Below, piece by piece: positions 1-9,550 of a stretch of DNA of 64,000 bases. The DNA is from Candidatus Paceibacterota bacterium (lineage in GTDB: Bacteria; Actinomycetota; Actinomycetes; Nanopelagicales; Nanopelagicaceae). Positions within the stretch are counted from its first letter, which is position 1, and every line of letters begins with the position of its first letter. The notes under the pieces are model-generated. The model made no database searches. It had not been told where the DNA came from and saw nothing but the letters and a program-made list of their open reading frames with translations. The position numbers were made by a program, and so were the translations under genes. The stretch spans positions 124,001-188,000 of the forward strand of contig DATKUL010000001.1 in NCBI GenBank assembly GCA_035530615.1. The letters are read 5' to 3'.

Positions 1-149
1 GTTGATTTACCAGAACCCGAAGGTCCGACAATACAGAAGACTTCGCGAGGAGCAACTTCTAGATCAATGCCCTTGAGTACTTCCAAGCGCCCAAAAGACT
101 TATACACGTTCTCGGCTTTCACCATGGGTTGCAGAGGTTGGACCATCAT
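1..149 (-). CDS. Polar amino acid ABC transporter ATP-binding protein (5' part only)
   Basis: This is the N-terminal 49 codons of an ABC ATPase; the rest lies beyond the left edge of the window. A Walker A motif, GPSGSGKS, falls at residues 42-49 of the longest reading. The start ATG at 149 overlaps the TGA stop of the upstream permease (TGATG), and a second in-frame ATG at 125 begins the family-like [12 protein letters not shown]. By family the protein would power uptake of a polar amino acid through the adjacent permease and binding protein, as GlnQ or HisP do. The substrate cannot be told from this fragment. Coupling to the permease supports one transcription unit: binding protein, permease, ATPase. 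Confidence 0.9.
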   Translation of the reverse strand, partial: MMVQPLQPMVKAENVYKSFGRLEVLKGIDLEVAPREVFCIVGPSGSGKS

Positions 150-1060
150 CAACCACTTATCCCTAAGAAGCGAGTACGGAATCGTTGCACTGGAGTTGGC
201 GGCAGAGTGCGCAATGAGCCGCGCGCGAAATGACGTTCGACGTAGTACTGCACCGTCATCAAGATGCTAGTCATCGCGAGATACCAGAGACTTGCCATAA
301 TTAACATCGGCATGACTTGGTATGTGCGGGTGTAGATGTTCTGCACTTTAAAGAGCAATTCGTAATATGGAACGTACGCCACTAGTGACGTGGTCTTGAG
401 CATCGAGATCGTCTCGTTGCCTGTCGGGGGAACGATCACTCGCATCGCCTGTGGTAGCACAATACGACGCAGGGTCTGCATCTTTGTCATTCCCAGGGCT
501 GTTGAAGCCTCAGTCTGTCCTTCGTCCACCGAGAGGATCCCAGCGCGCACAATCTCTGACATATATGCAGCTTCATTAAGTCCAAGACCGAGAAGTGCGG
601 CAGCCAGACCGGGGACGAGATCGAAGGTTTTGGCAGAGAAAAGTTCGTGACCAAAGGGAATACCGAGACCAAGAGTTGGAAAGAGCGCACCTAGGTTGGC
701 CCAGAAGAGTAACTGCACCAGCACTGGAGTGCCTCGGAAAACCCAGATGTAGAACCAGGCAGCGCCCGAGACAAGTGGGTTGGTTGAAAGACGCATGACG
801 GCAAGGATGATGCCGAGTACTACGCCGATCAGCATTGATACAAAGGTAAGCATCAAGGTGGTGCGCACCCCAGCGAACACACTTGCATCAAATATGTACT
901 TCGCTTGTTCAGCCCAGCCAAATCGCGGGTTTGTGATGACGGCGTGGATCGCCATGGCTGCAAGGAGGGCAATTACTGCAGCGGCGACCCAACGCCCCGG
1001 ATGGCGGACAGGGACGGCCCGGATTGCTCTGGGACGTCCCTGCATCGAATCTGAACTCAC
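149..1060 (-). CDS. Polar amino acid ABC transporter permease (HisM/GlnP family)
   Basis: This is a 303-residue membrane protein with about five to six hydrophobic segments. It has the FRGTP motif near residues 108-112 and an EAA loop around residues 163-192 ([12 protein letters not shown], then [10 protein letters not shown]), which contacts the ATPase. This combination is typical of the His/Glu/Gln/Arg/opine permease family. The reading opens with GTG at 1060; an in-frame ATG at residue 6 is an alternative start. It lies 37 bases after the binding-protein gene and overlaps the ATPase start. Only one permease gene is visible, so it may act as a homodimer. Substrate specificity is not readable. 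Confidence 0.92.
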   Translation of the reverse strand: MSSDSMQGRPRAIRAVPVRHPGRWVAAAVIALLAAMAIHAVITNPRFGWAEQAKYIFDASVFAGVRTTLMLTFVSMLIGVVLGIILAVMRLSTNPLVSGAAWFYIWVFRGTPVLVQLLFWANLGALFPTLGLGIPFGHELFSAKTFDLVPGLAAALLGLGLNEAAYMSEIVRAGILSVDEGQTEASTALGMTKMQTLRRIVLPQAMRVIVPPTGNETISMLKTTSLVAYVPYYELLFKVQNIYTRTYQVMPMLIMASLWYLAMTSILMTVQYYVERHFARGSLRTLPPTPVQRFRTRFLGISG

Positions 1061-1097
1061 GGATGCGAATCTAGTCGCTTAAACGTGAGATGACGAC

Positions 1098-1985
1098 TTA
1101 CTTGGCGCCATTTATGACTGACTCAGTCACGCCGCCTTCAGCCGCGCCGTACTTGTCGAGGATTGATGCGTAGGTGCCATCAGCGATTATGGCTGCAATT
1201 GCACCTTGAACGGCCTTGGCAAAATCACCCTTCGCCTTTGGCAACCCAACTCCATACGGAGCCGTGTCGTAAACGGTGCCAATAATCTCAAGTTGACCAT
1301 CCGAGGTCTTCACTGCATAACCAGTAATCGGCGAATCAGCGAGCATCGCGTCATTCTTGCCGGAAATAACAGTGGCGGTTGCATCTTGCTGTGATTGATA
1401 TTGGTTGATCATGATCGCAGACTGTCCTGCATCGGTACACACCTTAGAGCGCGCATCGATGTCATCAACTTGGACAGTTCCTTTCTGCACAGCCACGTTC
1501 TTTCCGCAGACAGTGTCTAAAGTCAAAGTTGAGCCGGTCTTTGCAGCCCATGAAGTTCCAGCGCTGTAGTACGTCACGAAGTCAAGAATTTGTTCACGCT
1601 CTTTGTTATCAGTGAAGGAGGAGATTCCCGCCTCGTACTTGCCTGACTGAATACCGGGAATGATGGAATCAAATGGTGCATTAATGAACTCTGCTTCCAG
1701 ACCAAGTTTCGCAGCGATCGCGCTGCCAAGATCAATATCCATTCCTTCCATCGTCTTGCCATCGGTGCCAACAAACTCGTTTGGCGGATACGTACCATCT
1801 GAACCAAACGTGAGTATGCCGTCAGCGGCAACATCAGTTGGAACCATCTTGACCAGGGCTTCGTCGCCAGATGCTGTGGTGGAGGTAGCAGAATCTGTGG
1901 AGGTCGAACTAGAACAGGCCGAGAGCACGAGAGCGCTTACAGCGATCAGGGCGAAAGCCGAGGCCTTAAAACGTGTGGTTGTCAT
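1098..1985 (-). CDS. Polar amino acid ABC transporter substrate-binding lipoprotein
   Basis: This 295-residue protein carries a lipoprotein signal with lipobox LSAC (lipidated Cys at residue 24), followed by a Ser/Thr-rich linker and a family-3 periplasmic-binding fold. The run FGSDGTYPPNEF and the later GMDIDLGSAIAAKLG are characteristic of amino-acid-binding members such as GlnH and HisJ. It should sit on the outer face of the membrane and deliver a polar amino acid to the permease encoded next. An AAGGA ribosome-binding site lies seven bases before the ATG. It is the first gene of the three-gene importer, and 221 bases without a gene separate it from its upstream neighbour. Confidence 0.93.
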   Translation of the reverse strand: MTTTRFKASAFALIAVSALVLSACSSSTSTDSATSTTASGDEALVKMVPTDVAADGILTFGSDGTYPPNEFVGTDGKTMEGMDIDLGSAIAAKLGLEAEFINAPFDSIIPGIQSGKYEAGISSFTDNKEREQILDFVTYYSAGTSWAAKTGSTLTLDTVCGKNVAVQKGTVQVDDIDARSKVCTDAGQSAIMINQYQSQQDATATVISGKNDAMLADSPITGYAVKTSDGQLEIIGTVYDTAPYGVGLPKAKGDFAKAVQGAIAAIIADGTYASILDKYGAAEGGVTESVINGAK

Positions 1986-2206
1986 TTAGTAATCCTTTGT
2001 TAAATTTAGTGATAGGAAGAGTTAGCACATCCTAGACCTTAGGACTCAACTCTTAAACCTAGTTTCGCTACTCAATCTATGGAAACCGAAGAATGTGCGA
2101 ATTAGTGTGCACTATCGCGAGACAGGCCTCGAACGAAGGCGACTCCCCATGAAAGAGAGTGCCTGATTCCTCGAATGATCGTCGAGCGGAATAAGTACTC
2201 GCCCGC

Positions 2207-2962
2207 CTACGAAGTGATCAAGCTCCACGCCCGCACGCCACCGATGATGCCTGCTTCATTGGGGACGATCACCACATCATCACCCAATTTATGGATAACC
2301 GAATCTTTGATTCGCCGTGAGTTTCCGCCGCCCAAGTACAAACGATCCCAAAGAAATACTGGTCGTAAGTCATCAACCATTGTGCGAACGCGTCGCGACC
2401 AGAAACTATCCCCCAATCTCCGACGTTCGTGCTCCCCTATCCATTCGTCATACATGGTTGAGCGACGGACTGGTGCATGCGAGAGTTCAATGTGCGGTGC
2501 AAGTACACCTCCATCAAAAACTGCGCAACCCAAGCCGGTTCCTAAGGTAAGTACAACTTCGAAACCAGAACCAGCCACGACACCTGCACCATGGACCTCT
2601 GCATCATTCAAAACGAGAGTCGGAATTTTCAACGCATCGATCAAAGCTTGACGCATATCAAAACCATCCCAAATCGCTTTCAATTCAGGAACCATGCGCG
2701 TCAGCGGTCCGGCAACATTAATGTAGTGGGGAGTCGCAACGACAACCCCATGTCGAATCATTCCTGGAATACCTACCGTTGCGCGATCTGCCTTCGGCAA
2801 TGACTTGGCAAGATCTGCGATGGTTTCCACTAACAGTTGTGGCGAAAGCGGATAAGGCGTAGAAATGCGAACAGCAGGGGTTCTCATTGTTCCAGCGCTA
2901 TCAAGCACTGAAGCTTTAATTCCCAGACCGCCGCAATCAACTGAAAGCGTGAGTTGTTCCAT
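2207..2962 (-). CDS. ROK-family sugar kinase resembling polyphosphate glucokinase
   Basis: This 251-residue protein has the phosphate-binding loop DCGGLGIKA at residues 9-17 (usual form DIGGSGIKG), the catalytic Asp in LNDAE (Asp-120), and a second nucleotide motif, LTLGTGLGCAVFDGG, near residues 133-147. The later stretches YDEWIGE and LYLGGGNSRR also follow polyphosphate/ATP glucokinases of the PpgK type, which phosphorylate glucose at C6 using polyphosphate or ATP. No zinc-finger CxCG motif is present, as expected for PpgK. The Cys in the first loop and His in NDAEVHGAG are unusual, so the substrate could differ. It stands alone, with no clear ribosome-binding site before its ATG. Confidence 0.75.
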   Translation of the reverse strand: MEQLTLSVDCGGLGIKASVLDSAGTMRTPAVRISTPYPLSPQLLVETIADLAKSLPKADRATVGIPGMIRHGVVVATPHYINVAGPLTRMVPELKAIWDGFDMRQALIDALKIPTLVLNDAEVHGAGVVAGSGFEVVLTLGTGLGCAVFDGGVLAPHIELSHAPVRRSTMYDEWIGEHERRRLGDSFWSRRVRTMVDDLRPVFLWDRLYLGGGNSRRIKDSVIHKLGDDVVIVPNEAGIIGGVRAWSLITS

Positions 2963-3017
2963 GAGGATTGAAGTTACTCGTTAATCGCTCTGTTCACCAG
3001 ACACACCCAAGTAGCCC

Positions 3018-3572
3018 CTACAGATATATCCGAAACCTGAAGCCATCCGTGCCACCGTGGGATTGCGGCTTAACAAACTTCTCATGAAGTACTCCACCAT
3101 TTTTCTGTATAACTCGTTGCGAAAAGAAATTATCAGCATCAGTAGTAAGTTCAACGAAAGGCATTCCCAACTTAACCGCTTCAGGCAGTATCTGCTTGAG
3201 CGCCTCTGATGCATAACCTTTATTTCGCTTCCACGAAAAGACTTCATACCCAATATGCCCCAAACAGTGAGGGGGCAGTTCAGTCGATCCCTCTTGCCAA
3301 CGAAAGTTGATACTTCCGCATGCTTGCCCATCCCACATCCAGCGGGTAATTCCCGGTAATCGAGGAACGAATGAACCATCAGGAAGTTTCACATCTCCAC
3401 CTAGAGCTTTGGGGTCTTCTTGTTTGGCCAAGAAAGATTCGGAATCTGCTTCTATCTCTAAAAGTTCGTCTTGGGCTTCTGCAAGACTGGCGGCCGTGCC
3501 TGAAGAAATAGCCTGAATTAGCGCCTTCTTATAACTCTCCAGATAGGCCTCTGCAGGACGGACAATTTTCAT
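3018..3572 (-). CDS. GNAT-family N-acetyltransferase
   Basis: This 184-residue protein ends in a GNAT fold. GYEVFSWKRNKGYASEAL matches the acetyl-CoA-binding motif A (R/Q-x-x-G-x-G/A, here RNKGYA), and FVELTTDADNFFSQRVIQ followed by KNGG matches the conserved GNAT end motif. It is close in style to acetyltransferases that modify small molecules or protein N-termini. The longer reading starts with TTG at 3590, but the ATG at 3572 has a GGTGGGA site upstream and was preferred. The gene follows the RelA/SpoT-domain gene by about 120 bases on the same strand, so they could share a transcript. The acceptor is unknown. Confidence 0.8.
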   Translation of the reverse strand: MKIVRPAEAYLESYKKALIQAISSGTAASLAEAQDELLEIEADSESFLAKQEDPKALGGDVKLPDGSFVPRLPGITRWMWDGQACGSINFRWQEGSTELPPHCLGHIGYEVFSWKRNKGYASEALKQILPEAVKLGMPFVELTTDADNFFSQRVIQKNGGVLHEKFVKPQSHGGTDGFRFRIYL

Positions 3573-3691
3573 GTCGCAATCCCACCACAAACGAGATTAC
3601 TCTCGCGAGCAATTTGGTGGCTGCCTCCACCAGGTACACACAAGCCGCATTGATCAGAGGGCTGCCATTTCAAGTAAATTGAGTGCGCGGA

Positions 3692-4702
3692 CTACGTAAC
3701 AAGCCGACGATATTTGGCCACGTCCTCGTCGGTCCAATGCTCGTATTTCAACGCCGCATATTCCGAATTAGAGAATCCCAAAGCCGTTCTTGCGAAACCC
3801 ACTCCAGCGTAACGGGTGTATTCGTCAGTTTCACCATCTTTTGGCGGAGAATCATTTTCATAGGCCTCCACTGCCTCCGTGGCTCTATCTATGTCGATGG
3901 CTAGTTGGCGAATAGTGGAATACCCGACTGCCACTAATTCCTCAACAAATTCAGAGGTTATTTCCAAGGGTGCGCTTTCTCTATCGGGAAATCGAGCTGC
4001 CAAGAAGGCTTCAACCGTATCGCGGTTGATGGGAAGGTCCGCGAAATCAGTTGCCTTCCCAACTTGCTTGAGTGATTCAACCGCCTCCGCGCGAGAACCA
4101 AGCGACTCCAAGAAAAACAATTCAAAATGTTTATCTGCAACATAGAAAAGCCCCGCAAGCGCGTGAAAATCTTTCCTTAAAGGTTCAGGGATACTTGCTT
4201 CTCCCTTGTATGCGAGGCGATGAGACACATTTGCCCAAGCGTCCTGGAGGATAGTGCGACATTGGACCTCAAATTTCATTCCATGTAAGCCTTGATATCG
4301 TGGTCCCACGTTTTCGGCCAGAAGAACGCATACAAAATGCACGGACATATATCCGAATGAGTCAGCAGTACCACCTTCAACTTTGTCGTCTTCATCCACC
4401 ACTGTAAACGTCTCGCGAATGATTGACTTAAGACGAGGCATATCCGAGAGAAAAAGGCACACCACACGGACGCCAACAATATCTTCGATTTCCTCCGTCG
4501 GCGCTGCATAAGCCTTGCGGTCGACCTTCTCCAAGAAGCTAGCCTTGCTCTTGATTCTAGAGATGAGTGATTGCGTTTCAATTCCAACCAAATCCACCGC
4601 GGCCTTGAGTGAATATTCCACTTCTTCCTGTAAGCGACGAAACGCCTCCAGATTATTGTCATATAACTGGCTCGGAGTTATCGGTTCTGGATCGAGTGTC
4701 AT
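3692..4702 (-). CDS. RelA/SpoT-domain protein (small alarmone synthetase-like) with C-terminal extension
   Basis: This 336-residue protein has a (p)ppGpp-synthetase-type nucleotidyl fold in its first ~180 residues. The visible residues are SRIKSKAS at 48-55 (ATP-binding Arg and Lys), EDIVGVR with Asp-74 (Mg), FGYMSVH with Tyr-118 (substrate stacking), and FEVQCRT with Glu-145 (catalytic, VEIQ in housekeeping enzymes). There is no HD hydrolase and no TGS or ACT domain. The last ~150 residues are an acidic, probably helical extension I do not recognise. The FGYMSVH spelling resembles the wider PF04607 group, which includes toxic synthetases, rather than RelP/RelQ. The ATG at 4702, with AAGG seven bases upstream, is preferred over TTG at 4708. 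Product and toxicity are unknown. Confidence 0.8.
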   Translation of the reverse strand: MTLDPEPITPSQLYDNNLEAFRRLQEEVEYSLKAAVDLVGIETQSLISRIKSKASFLEKVDRKAYAAPTEEIEDIVGVRVVCLFLSDMPRLKSIIRETFTVVDEDDKVEGGTADSFGYMSVHFVCVLLAENVGPRYQGLHGMKFEVQCRTILQDAWANVSHRLAYKGEASIPEPLRKDFHALAGLFYVADKHFELFFLESLGSRAEAVESLKQVGKATDFADLPINRDTVEAFLAARFPDRESAPLEITSEFVEELVAVGYSTIRQLAIDIDRATEAVEAYENDSPPKDGETDEYTRYAGVGFARTALGFSNSEYAALKYEHWTDEDVAKYRRLVT

Positions 4703-4742
4703 TTTCAAACCTTAACGAAGGAGTGTAGAAAATCAACCCTCT

Positions 4743-4767
4743 TAGAATGTAATTGCCTAGAATGTAA
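4743..4767. repeat. Direct repeat TAGAATGTAA x2
   Basis: TAGAATGTAA occurs at 4743-4752 and again at 4758-4767, 15 bases start to start, just upstream of the promoter candidate for the MFS gene and upstream of the RelA/SpoT-domain gene on the other strand. The tandem arrangement in a divergent promoter region suggests a regulator site, but no family can be assigned. Confidence 0.5.
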
Positions 4768-4773
4768 GAGCCA

Positions 4774-4801
4774 TTGGCCGATCGTTAACGATTCGTATAA
4801 G
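4774..4801 (+). promoter_or_regulatory. Promoter candidate with operator-like palindrome for the MFS gene
   Basis: A -35 box TTGGCC (4774-4779) and a -10 box TATAAG (4796-4801) are separated by 16 bases. The spacer contains ATCGTTAACGAT (4781-4792), a perfect 12-base palindrome. A repressor bound there would block RNA polymerase, an arrangement common for TetR- or MarR-controlled efflux genes. Use of this promoter would leave a leader of roughly 255 bases before the GTG start. Confidence 0.5.
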
Positions 4802-5062
4802 GGGGTAGCGTCTTTACTTCAATAGTCAATAACAAGGTTTTGTTCTTGCCCGCTAAAGGCTCAAGGCAATGGGAAGTTTCGATAACCGGAGTAGCCCCCA
4901 TATTGTCACTGCTCTGCCTCAACGCTCGTAGAGACATTGACTTCCGTAAGGAAGCCTTTTGCTCACGCGAGGACCATAAAATCCTCCGCAGGATGGGGGT
5001 GTCTTACCGATTAGTGGGGTTGCCCGTTGTGCTGATGCGTATGCGTACGTCAAGATGGGATA

Positions 5063-6313
5063 GTGGCAAAGGCAAGCCCTAAGGGCTGGAATACGATTCG
5101 TGTCATTGCAGTAGCCAGAGCAGTTTCTCTCCTCGGTGACGAACTCGCGATTTTTGCGCTCTTGCTACGTGAGAAGCACAACGGTGGAGGCGCTCTTTCT
5201 ATTGCTGCTATTTTGGCGGCGGGACAGTTGCCTCTGATCTTGCTCTCGCCCTGGGCAGGAACACTCGCTGACCGCGTGCCAGTTCGTCGCCTGGCTCCTA
5301 TCGTGAACGTCATTCAAGCGATGTTGGCAGCATTGCTCGCTTTCAATGCGCCGTTGTTCGTTTCACTCGTACTCATATGTTTAATTGGAGTCGGCCAGGC
5401 GTTTACCGCGCCTGCGTGGTCAGCCACATTGCCAGAACTCGTAGGCAAGGAGGCGATGCCACGTGCCATGTCTTTGATGATGGCGTCGTATGCCCTCGCG
5501 GGAATCGCTGGACCTGGAATGGCTGGAATCATGGTCAGTAAATTTGGCTACGTAACGCCGATGATCACTAATGCCGCGACTTTTGCAGTACTCGCGATCG
5601 TTCCCGCATTCTTAGTGTTGCCGTTTCATGCGCGAGAAAGAGGTCATCGACAACGAGGCGATGTATGGGTGGGATTGCAGATTGTGCGTAATGAACCTGT
5701 CATCAGAGCCCTGACGATTCTGGGATTTAGTCTCAACGTTACGGTAGGGACATTTAGCGTGGCGGAATTATTTTTCGCACTTGATAATCTTCACGCCACA
5801 ATGTTTATTTACGGTCTTGTCGGTTCAACTTTCGCCGCTGGCGTCCTCGTTGCCGCGCTTGTCAATGAGCGGCGCGATGTGAGCCAGGCTCGACTACCAG
5901 CAAATATTATTGCGGGAGGGTTGCTGGCTGCTCTTGGAGTGCTTCTTACTGGCTTCTCTTGGCATTGGGCATTGCTATTCCCCACGGCGGCTCTGGCGGG
6001 TATCGGCGTTAGCACGTTGAACGCGTACTTCTTCGCCCTCATCTTGCAACGTGCGCCGGATGAAAGTCGGGGTCGCGTCTCGTCAGCAGTCCAAGGAGTG
6101 TCTTCGGCTGGACAGATGGCCTCTCTTGCAATCGGAGGAGTAGTTGTTTCGGTGATCGATCCAAGAATCGCCATCCTCCTTAGTGGCACAGCCTGCTTTG
6201 TAGTACTTGGCGTTCTGTCATCGACAGTCCTTGGCGCCTCAGCACGAAATCAAGTCCATGACATCTCACCGACACAACCTGCCGAGGATTTGTCACCTAA
6301 TGAAACGGAGTAA
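5063..6313 (+). CDS. Major facilitator superfamily exporter
   Basis: This 416-residue protein has about twelve hydrophobic segments. The MFS loop 2-3 signature appears as GTLADRVPVRRLAP near residues 62-75, and a conserved loop RAMSLMMASYALAGIAGPGMAG follows in the fourth and fifth segments. The pattern matches MFS_3 / EntS-like drug or siderophore exporters. The start is GTG, with GATGGGA immediately upstream. It is one of only four plus-strand genes in the window, and no partner gene follows it. The palindrome-bearing promoter upstream suggests induction by a ligand. The exported compound is unknown. Confidence 0.85.
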   Translation: MAKASPKGWNTIRVIAVARAVSLLGDELAIFALLLREKHNGGGALSIAAILAAGQLPLILLSPWAGTLADRVPVRRLAPIVNVIQAMLAALLAFNAPLFVSLVLICLIGVGQAFTAPAWSATLPELVGKEAMPRAMSLMMASYALAGIAGPGMAGIMVSKFGYVTPMITNAATFAVLAIVPAFLVLPFHARERGHRQRGDVWVGLQIVRNEPVIRALTILGFSLNVTVGTFSVAELFFALDNLHATMFIYGLVGSTFAAGVLVAALVNERRDVSQARLPANIIAGGLLAALGVLLTGFSWHWALLFPTAALAGIGVSTLNAYFFALILQRAPDESRGRVSSAVQGVSSAGQMASLAIGGVVVSVIDPRIAILLSGTACFVVLGVLSSTVLGASARNQVHDISPTQPAEDLSPNETE

Positions 6314-6449
6314 GGAATCCGGATTTGAATGTGAGAAGTCCGTTCGATGTCAAAATCGCATCCTCCAGAGTTCGATTAGGGTGAGTATTAACAATTGGTG
6401 GGACTACTGAGTTACATTGTCGATTGATGTAGAGAGAAAACGCATTTAT

Positions 6450-7358
6450 TCACTGGTCCGCAGATTTGCCATTTCTATGGGCAGTCTCAATTCGTTGGCC
6501 GAAGAATGTCGCACCAACTATCAGAACGGCACCGACTCCGCCAAGAATCGACAGTATCTCCCCGCCGAGGATTACTCCCACTGCAACAGCCCAGATGGGT
6601 TCTGTGCCAAGAAGCAAACTGGCTCGCGATGCCGAGGTGCGGCGAATGGCCCACATCTGTCCAAGGAACGCAAAAACACTGCACGCCATACTTAAAAATA
6701 GGAGCCCCCACCACTGCGGCGCTTGGAAAGTTGTTATTGCCGTTCGCACCCCATCAAGACTTAGTGAAGTAAACACAACTGCACCGGTTACGTTTTGGAG
6801 AAGCGTCAAATTCACCGAACTGTACGAATGACCGCGGGTCAAGTGACCCATCGCAGTAACGTGGACTGACCTAACAAAGGCAGCGGCCAACATCAGGAGG
6901 TCACCAAGTCCCGGACGACCGAATCCATTTCCGGAGACAAGCAGAAGCACTCCGACGACCCCGACGACAGAGGCAACGAAGTAGGCCCTTGGCAGCCAGT
7001 TTCTTGCCGCTATCGACTCAAGAATCGGAGTCATCACGATCGTCAAACTTATGATGAGTCCGGCGTTTGTCGCGGTGGTCTTGGAGACACCGGCAGTTTC
7101 AAGGTAGAGAATTACTGATTGCGTCGTTCCGAGAAGTAGTCCAAGTTTGATTTCGCCGCGCGAAAAGGATTCTCGCTTCGCCACCCAGATTGCGAGCATC
7201 CCTATGGCTGTGAGGATAAACCTGAGAGCGAGAACTACCACAACGGAGGCATGCGTAGTGAGGACTTTCGCAGCCAAGTAACTGGCTCCCCAGACCATGG
7301 CCACTGCGAGAAGAACTAGATCGACTTCTCGTTCTTTCAATTTTCCTCTCAGATTCAC
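6450..7358 (-). CDS. EamA/DMT-superfamily transporter
   Basis: This ~302-residue protein has ten hydrophobic segments in two repeated halves, the pattern of the drug/metabolite transporter family. The WGASYLAAKVL stretch near the N-terminus and the second-half LLGTEPIWAVAVGVILGGE are typical EamA landmarks. Members move amino acids, metabolites or drugs out of or into the cell, and no substrate can be assigned. The start is uncertain: GTG at 7358, TTG at 7361, or TTG at 7340, which has a GAGAGG site four bases away and yields a shorter N-terminus. It converges with the MFS gene; the 136 bases between them hold no obvious terminator. Confidence 0.85.
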   Translation of the reverse strand: MNLRGKLKEREVDLVLLAVAMVWGASYLAAKVLTTHASVVVVLALRFILTAIGMLAIWVAKRESFSRGEIKLGLLLGTTQSVILYLETAGVSKTTATNAGLIISLTIVMTPILESIAARNWLPRAYFVASVVGVVGVLLLVSGNGFGRPGLGDLLMLAAAFVRSVHVTAMGHLTRGHSYSSVNLTLLQNVTGAVVFTSLSLDGVRTAITTFQAPQWWGLLFLSMACSVFAFLGQMWAIRRTSASRASLLLGTEPIWAVAVGVILGGEILSILGGVGAVLIVGATFFGQRIETAHRNGKSADQ

Positions 7359-7417
7359 CAACAGAGTGTAGTGGTGCGTTTTCGTACGATGCTTGCCAAT
7401 AAAAATATAAGAGAAAT

Positions 7418-7454
7418 AAGAAACGGACCTCGCGTTATGCGAAGCCCGTTTCTT
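7418..7454 (-). terminator. Rho-independent terminator after groEL
   Basis: In the minus-strand direction, AAGAAACGG pairs with CCGTTTCTT and encloses an inner TCGC/GCGA stem. The T-rich tail TTATTTCTC follows. It begins about a dozen bases after the groEL stop codon and should end the groES-groEL transcript. Confidence 0.75.
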
Positions 7455-7466
7455 CTTACTAATTAA

Positions 7467-9101
<1,635 letters not shown>

Positions 9102-9398
9102 TTAGTTCTTCTCAATCACTGCGAGAATGTCGCGAGCAGACAGAACCAAATATTCTTCATTGTTGTACTTCACTTCAGTTCCACCGTACTTGCTATAAAG
9201 AACAACATCGCCAACTTTGACATCCATCGGCACACGTGCGCCATCATCAAAGCGACCTGGACCAACTGCAACAACAGTGCCCTCTTGTGGCTTCTCAGTA
9301 GCGGTATCAGGAATGACCAACCCAGATGCGGTGGTCTTCTCGGCTTCTAGAGCCTTAACTACGATGCGGTCTTCTAGTGGCTTAATGGCAACGGCCAT
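9102..9398 (-). CDS. groES: Co-chaperonin GroES (Hsp10)
   Basis: This 98-residue co-chaperonin forms the heptameric lid of the GroEL cage. It opens with [15 protein letters not shown], the universal family start, and shows the mobile loop ([15 protein letters not shown]) and the roof-region segment [17 protein letters not shown] longer in-frame reading adds 19 residues with no family match. The ATG at 9398 has GGAG eight bases upstream (GGAGTAATAAAGATG) and was chosen. Its stop codon abuts the groEL start. Transcription is probably repressed by HrcA through the CIRCE-like site and relieved on heat stress. Confidence 0.97.
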   Translation of the reverse strand: MAVAIKPLEDRIVVKALEAEKTTASGLVIPDTATEKPQEGTVVAVGPGRFDDGARVPMDVKVGDVVLYSKYGGTEVKYNNEEYLVLSARDILAVIEKN

Positions 9399-9455
9399 CT
9401 TTATTACTCCTTTAGTTATTGCGAACGTGGTTTCGTATCTCAACACCGGCACCAC

Positions 9456-9471
9456 CCGCCCGCGAGGGCGG
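9456..9471 (-). other. GC-rich hairpin in the groES leader
   Basis: CCGCCC and GGGCGG flank a four-base loop in the 5' untranslated region of groES, between the CIRCE-like site and the start codon. It has no U-tract, so it is more likely a stabilising or translation-modulating leader structure than a terminator. Confidence 0.4.
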
Positions 9472-9498
9472 TTGGCAGACTCGGGGTGAGAGTGCTAA
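9472..9498. promoter_or_regulatory. CIRCE-like operator (HrcA site) upstream of groES
   Basis: The plus strand reads TTGGCAGAC, nine bases, GAGTGCTAA. The CIRCE consensus is TTAGCACTC-N9-GAGTGCTAA, so the right arm is perfect, the spacer is exact, and the left arm matches at six of nine positions. It lies just downstream of the groES promoter candidate, the normal place for HrcA repression of a chaperonin operon. hrcA itself is not in the window. Confidence 0.85.
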
Positions 9499-9503
9499 CG
9501 CCA

Positions 9504-9532
9504 AGCCTAGGAGGGTCGTTCCTCAGGGTCAA
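9504..9532 (-). promoter_or_regulatory. groES-groEL promoter candidate
   Basis: On the minus strand, TTGACC (9532-9527) is followed after 17 bases by TAGGCT (9509-9504), a TANNNT-type -10 box of the primary sigma factor. The CIRCE-like site begins immediately downstream, where the transcript would start. The -35 box is identical to those proposed for rplM and rpsL. Confidence 0.65.
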
Positions 9533-9550
9533 TTTGAAGTCAGGCCGGGC

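Larger units (their letters stand above)
4703..5062. other. 360-base divergent intergenic region
   Basis: This is the only gene-free stretch over 300 bases. It separates the RelA/SpoT-domain gene (minus) from the MFS gene (plus). It holds a 10-base direct repeat (4743-4767), a plus-strand promoter candidate with a 12-base palindrome between its two boxes (4774-4801), and, in the presumed 5' leader, a CTTCC-GTAA-GGAAG hairpin with a GNRA-type loop (4941-4954) and a short ATCCT/AGGAT hairpin near 4980-4995. An 80-codon open frame here shows no protein-like features and I do not call it. Confidence 0.6.

Noticed and set aside
2175-2651. 158-codon plus-strand frame opposite the ROK-type gene
   Set aside because: It overlaps a gene with clear kinase motifs and shows only basic, Pro-rich sequence.
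3591-3691. Terminator between the RelA/SpoT-domain and GNAT genes
   Set aside because: A TGGTGG/CCACCA hairpin is present, but no U-tract follows it in either direction.
4840-5082. 80-codon plus-strand frame upstream of the MFS gene
   Set aside because: It has no family-like pattern, no ribosome-binding site, and it overlaps the start of the MFS gene in another frame.
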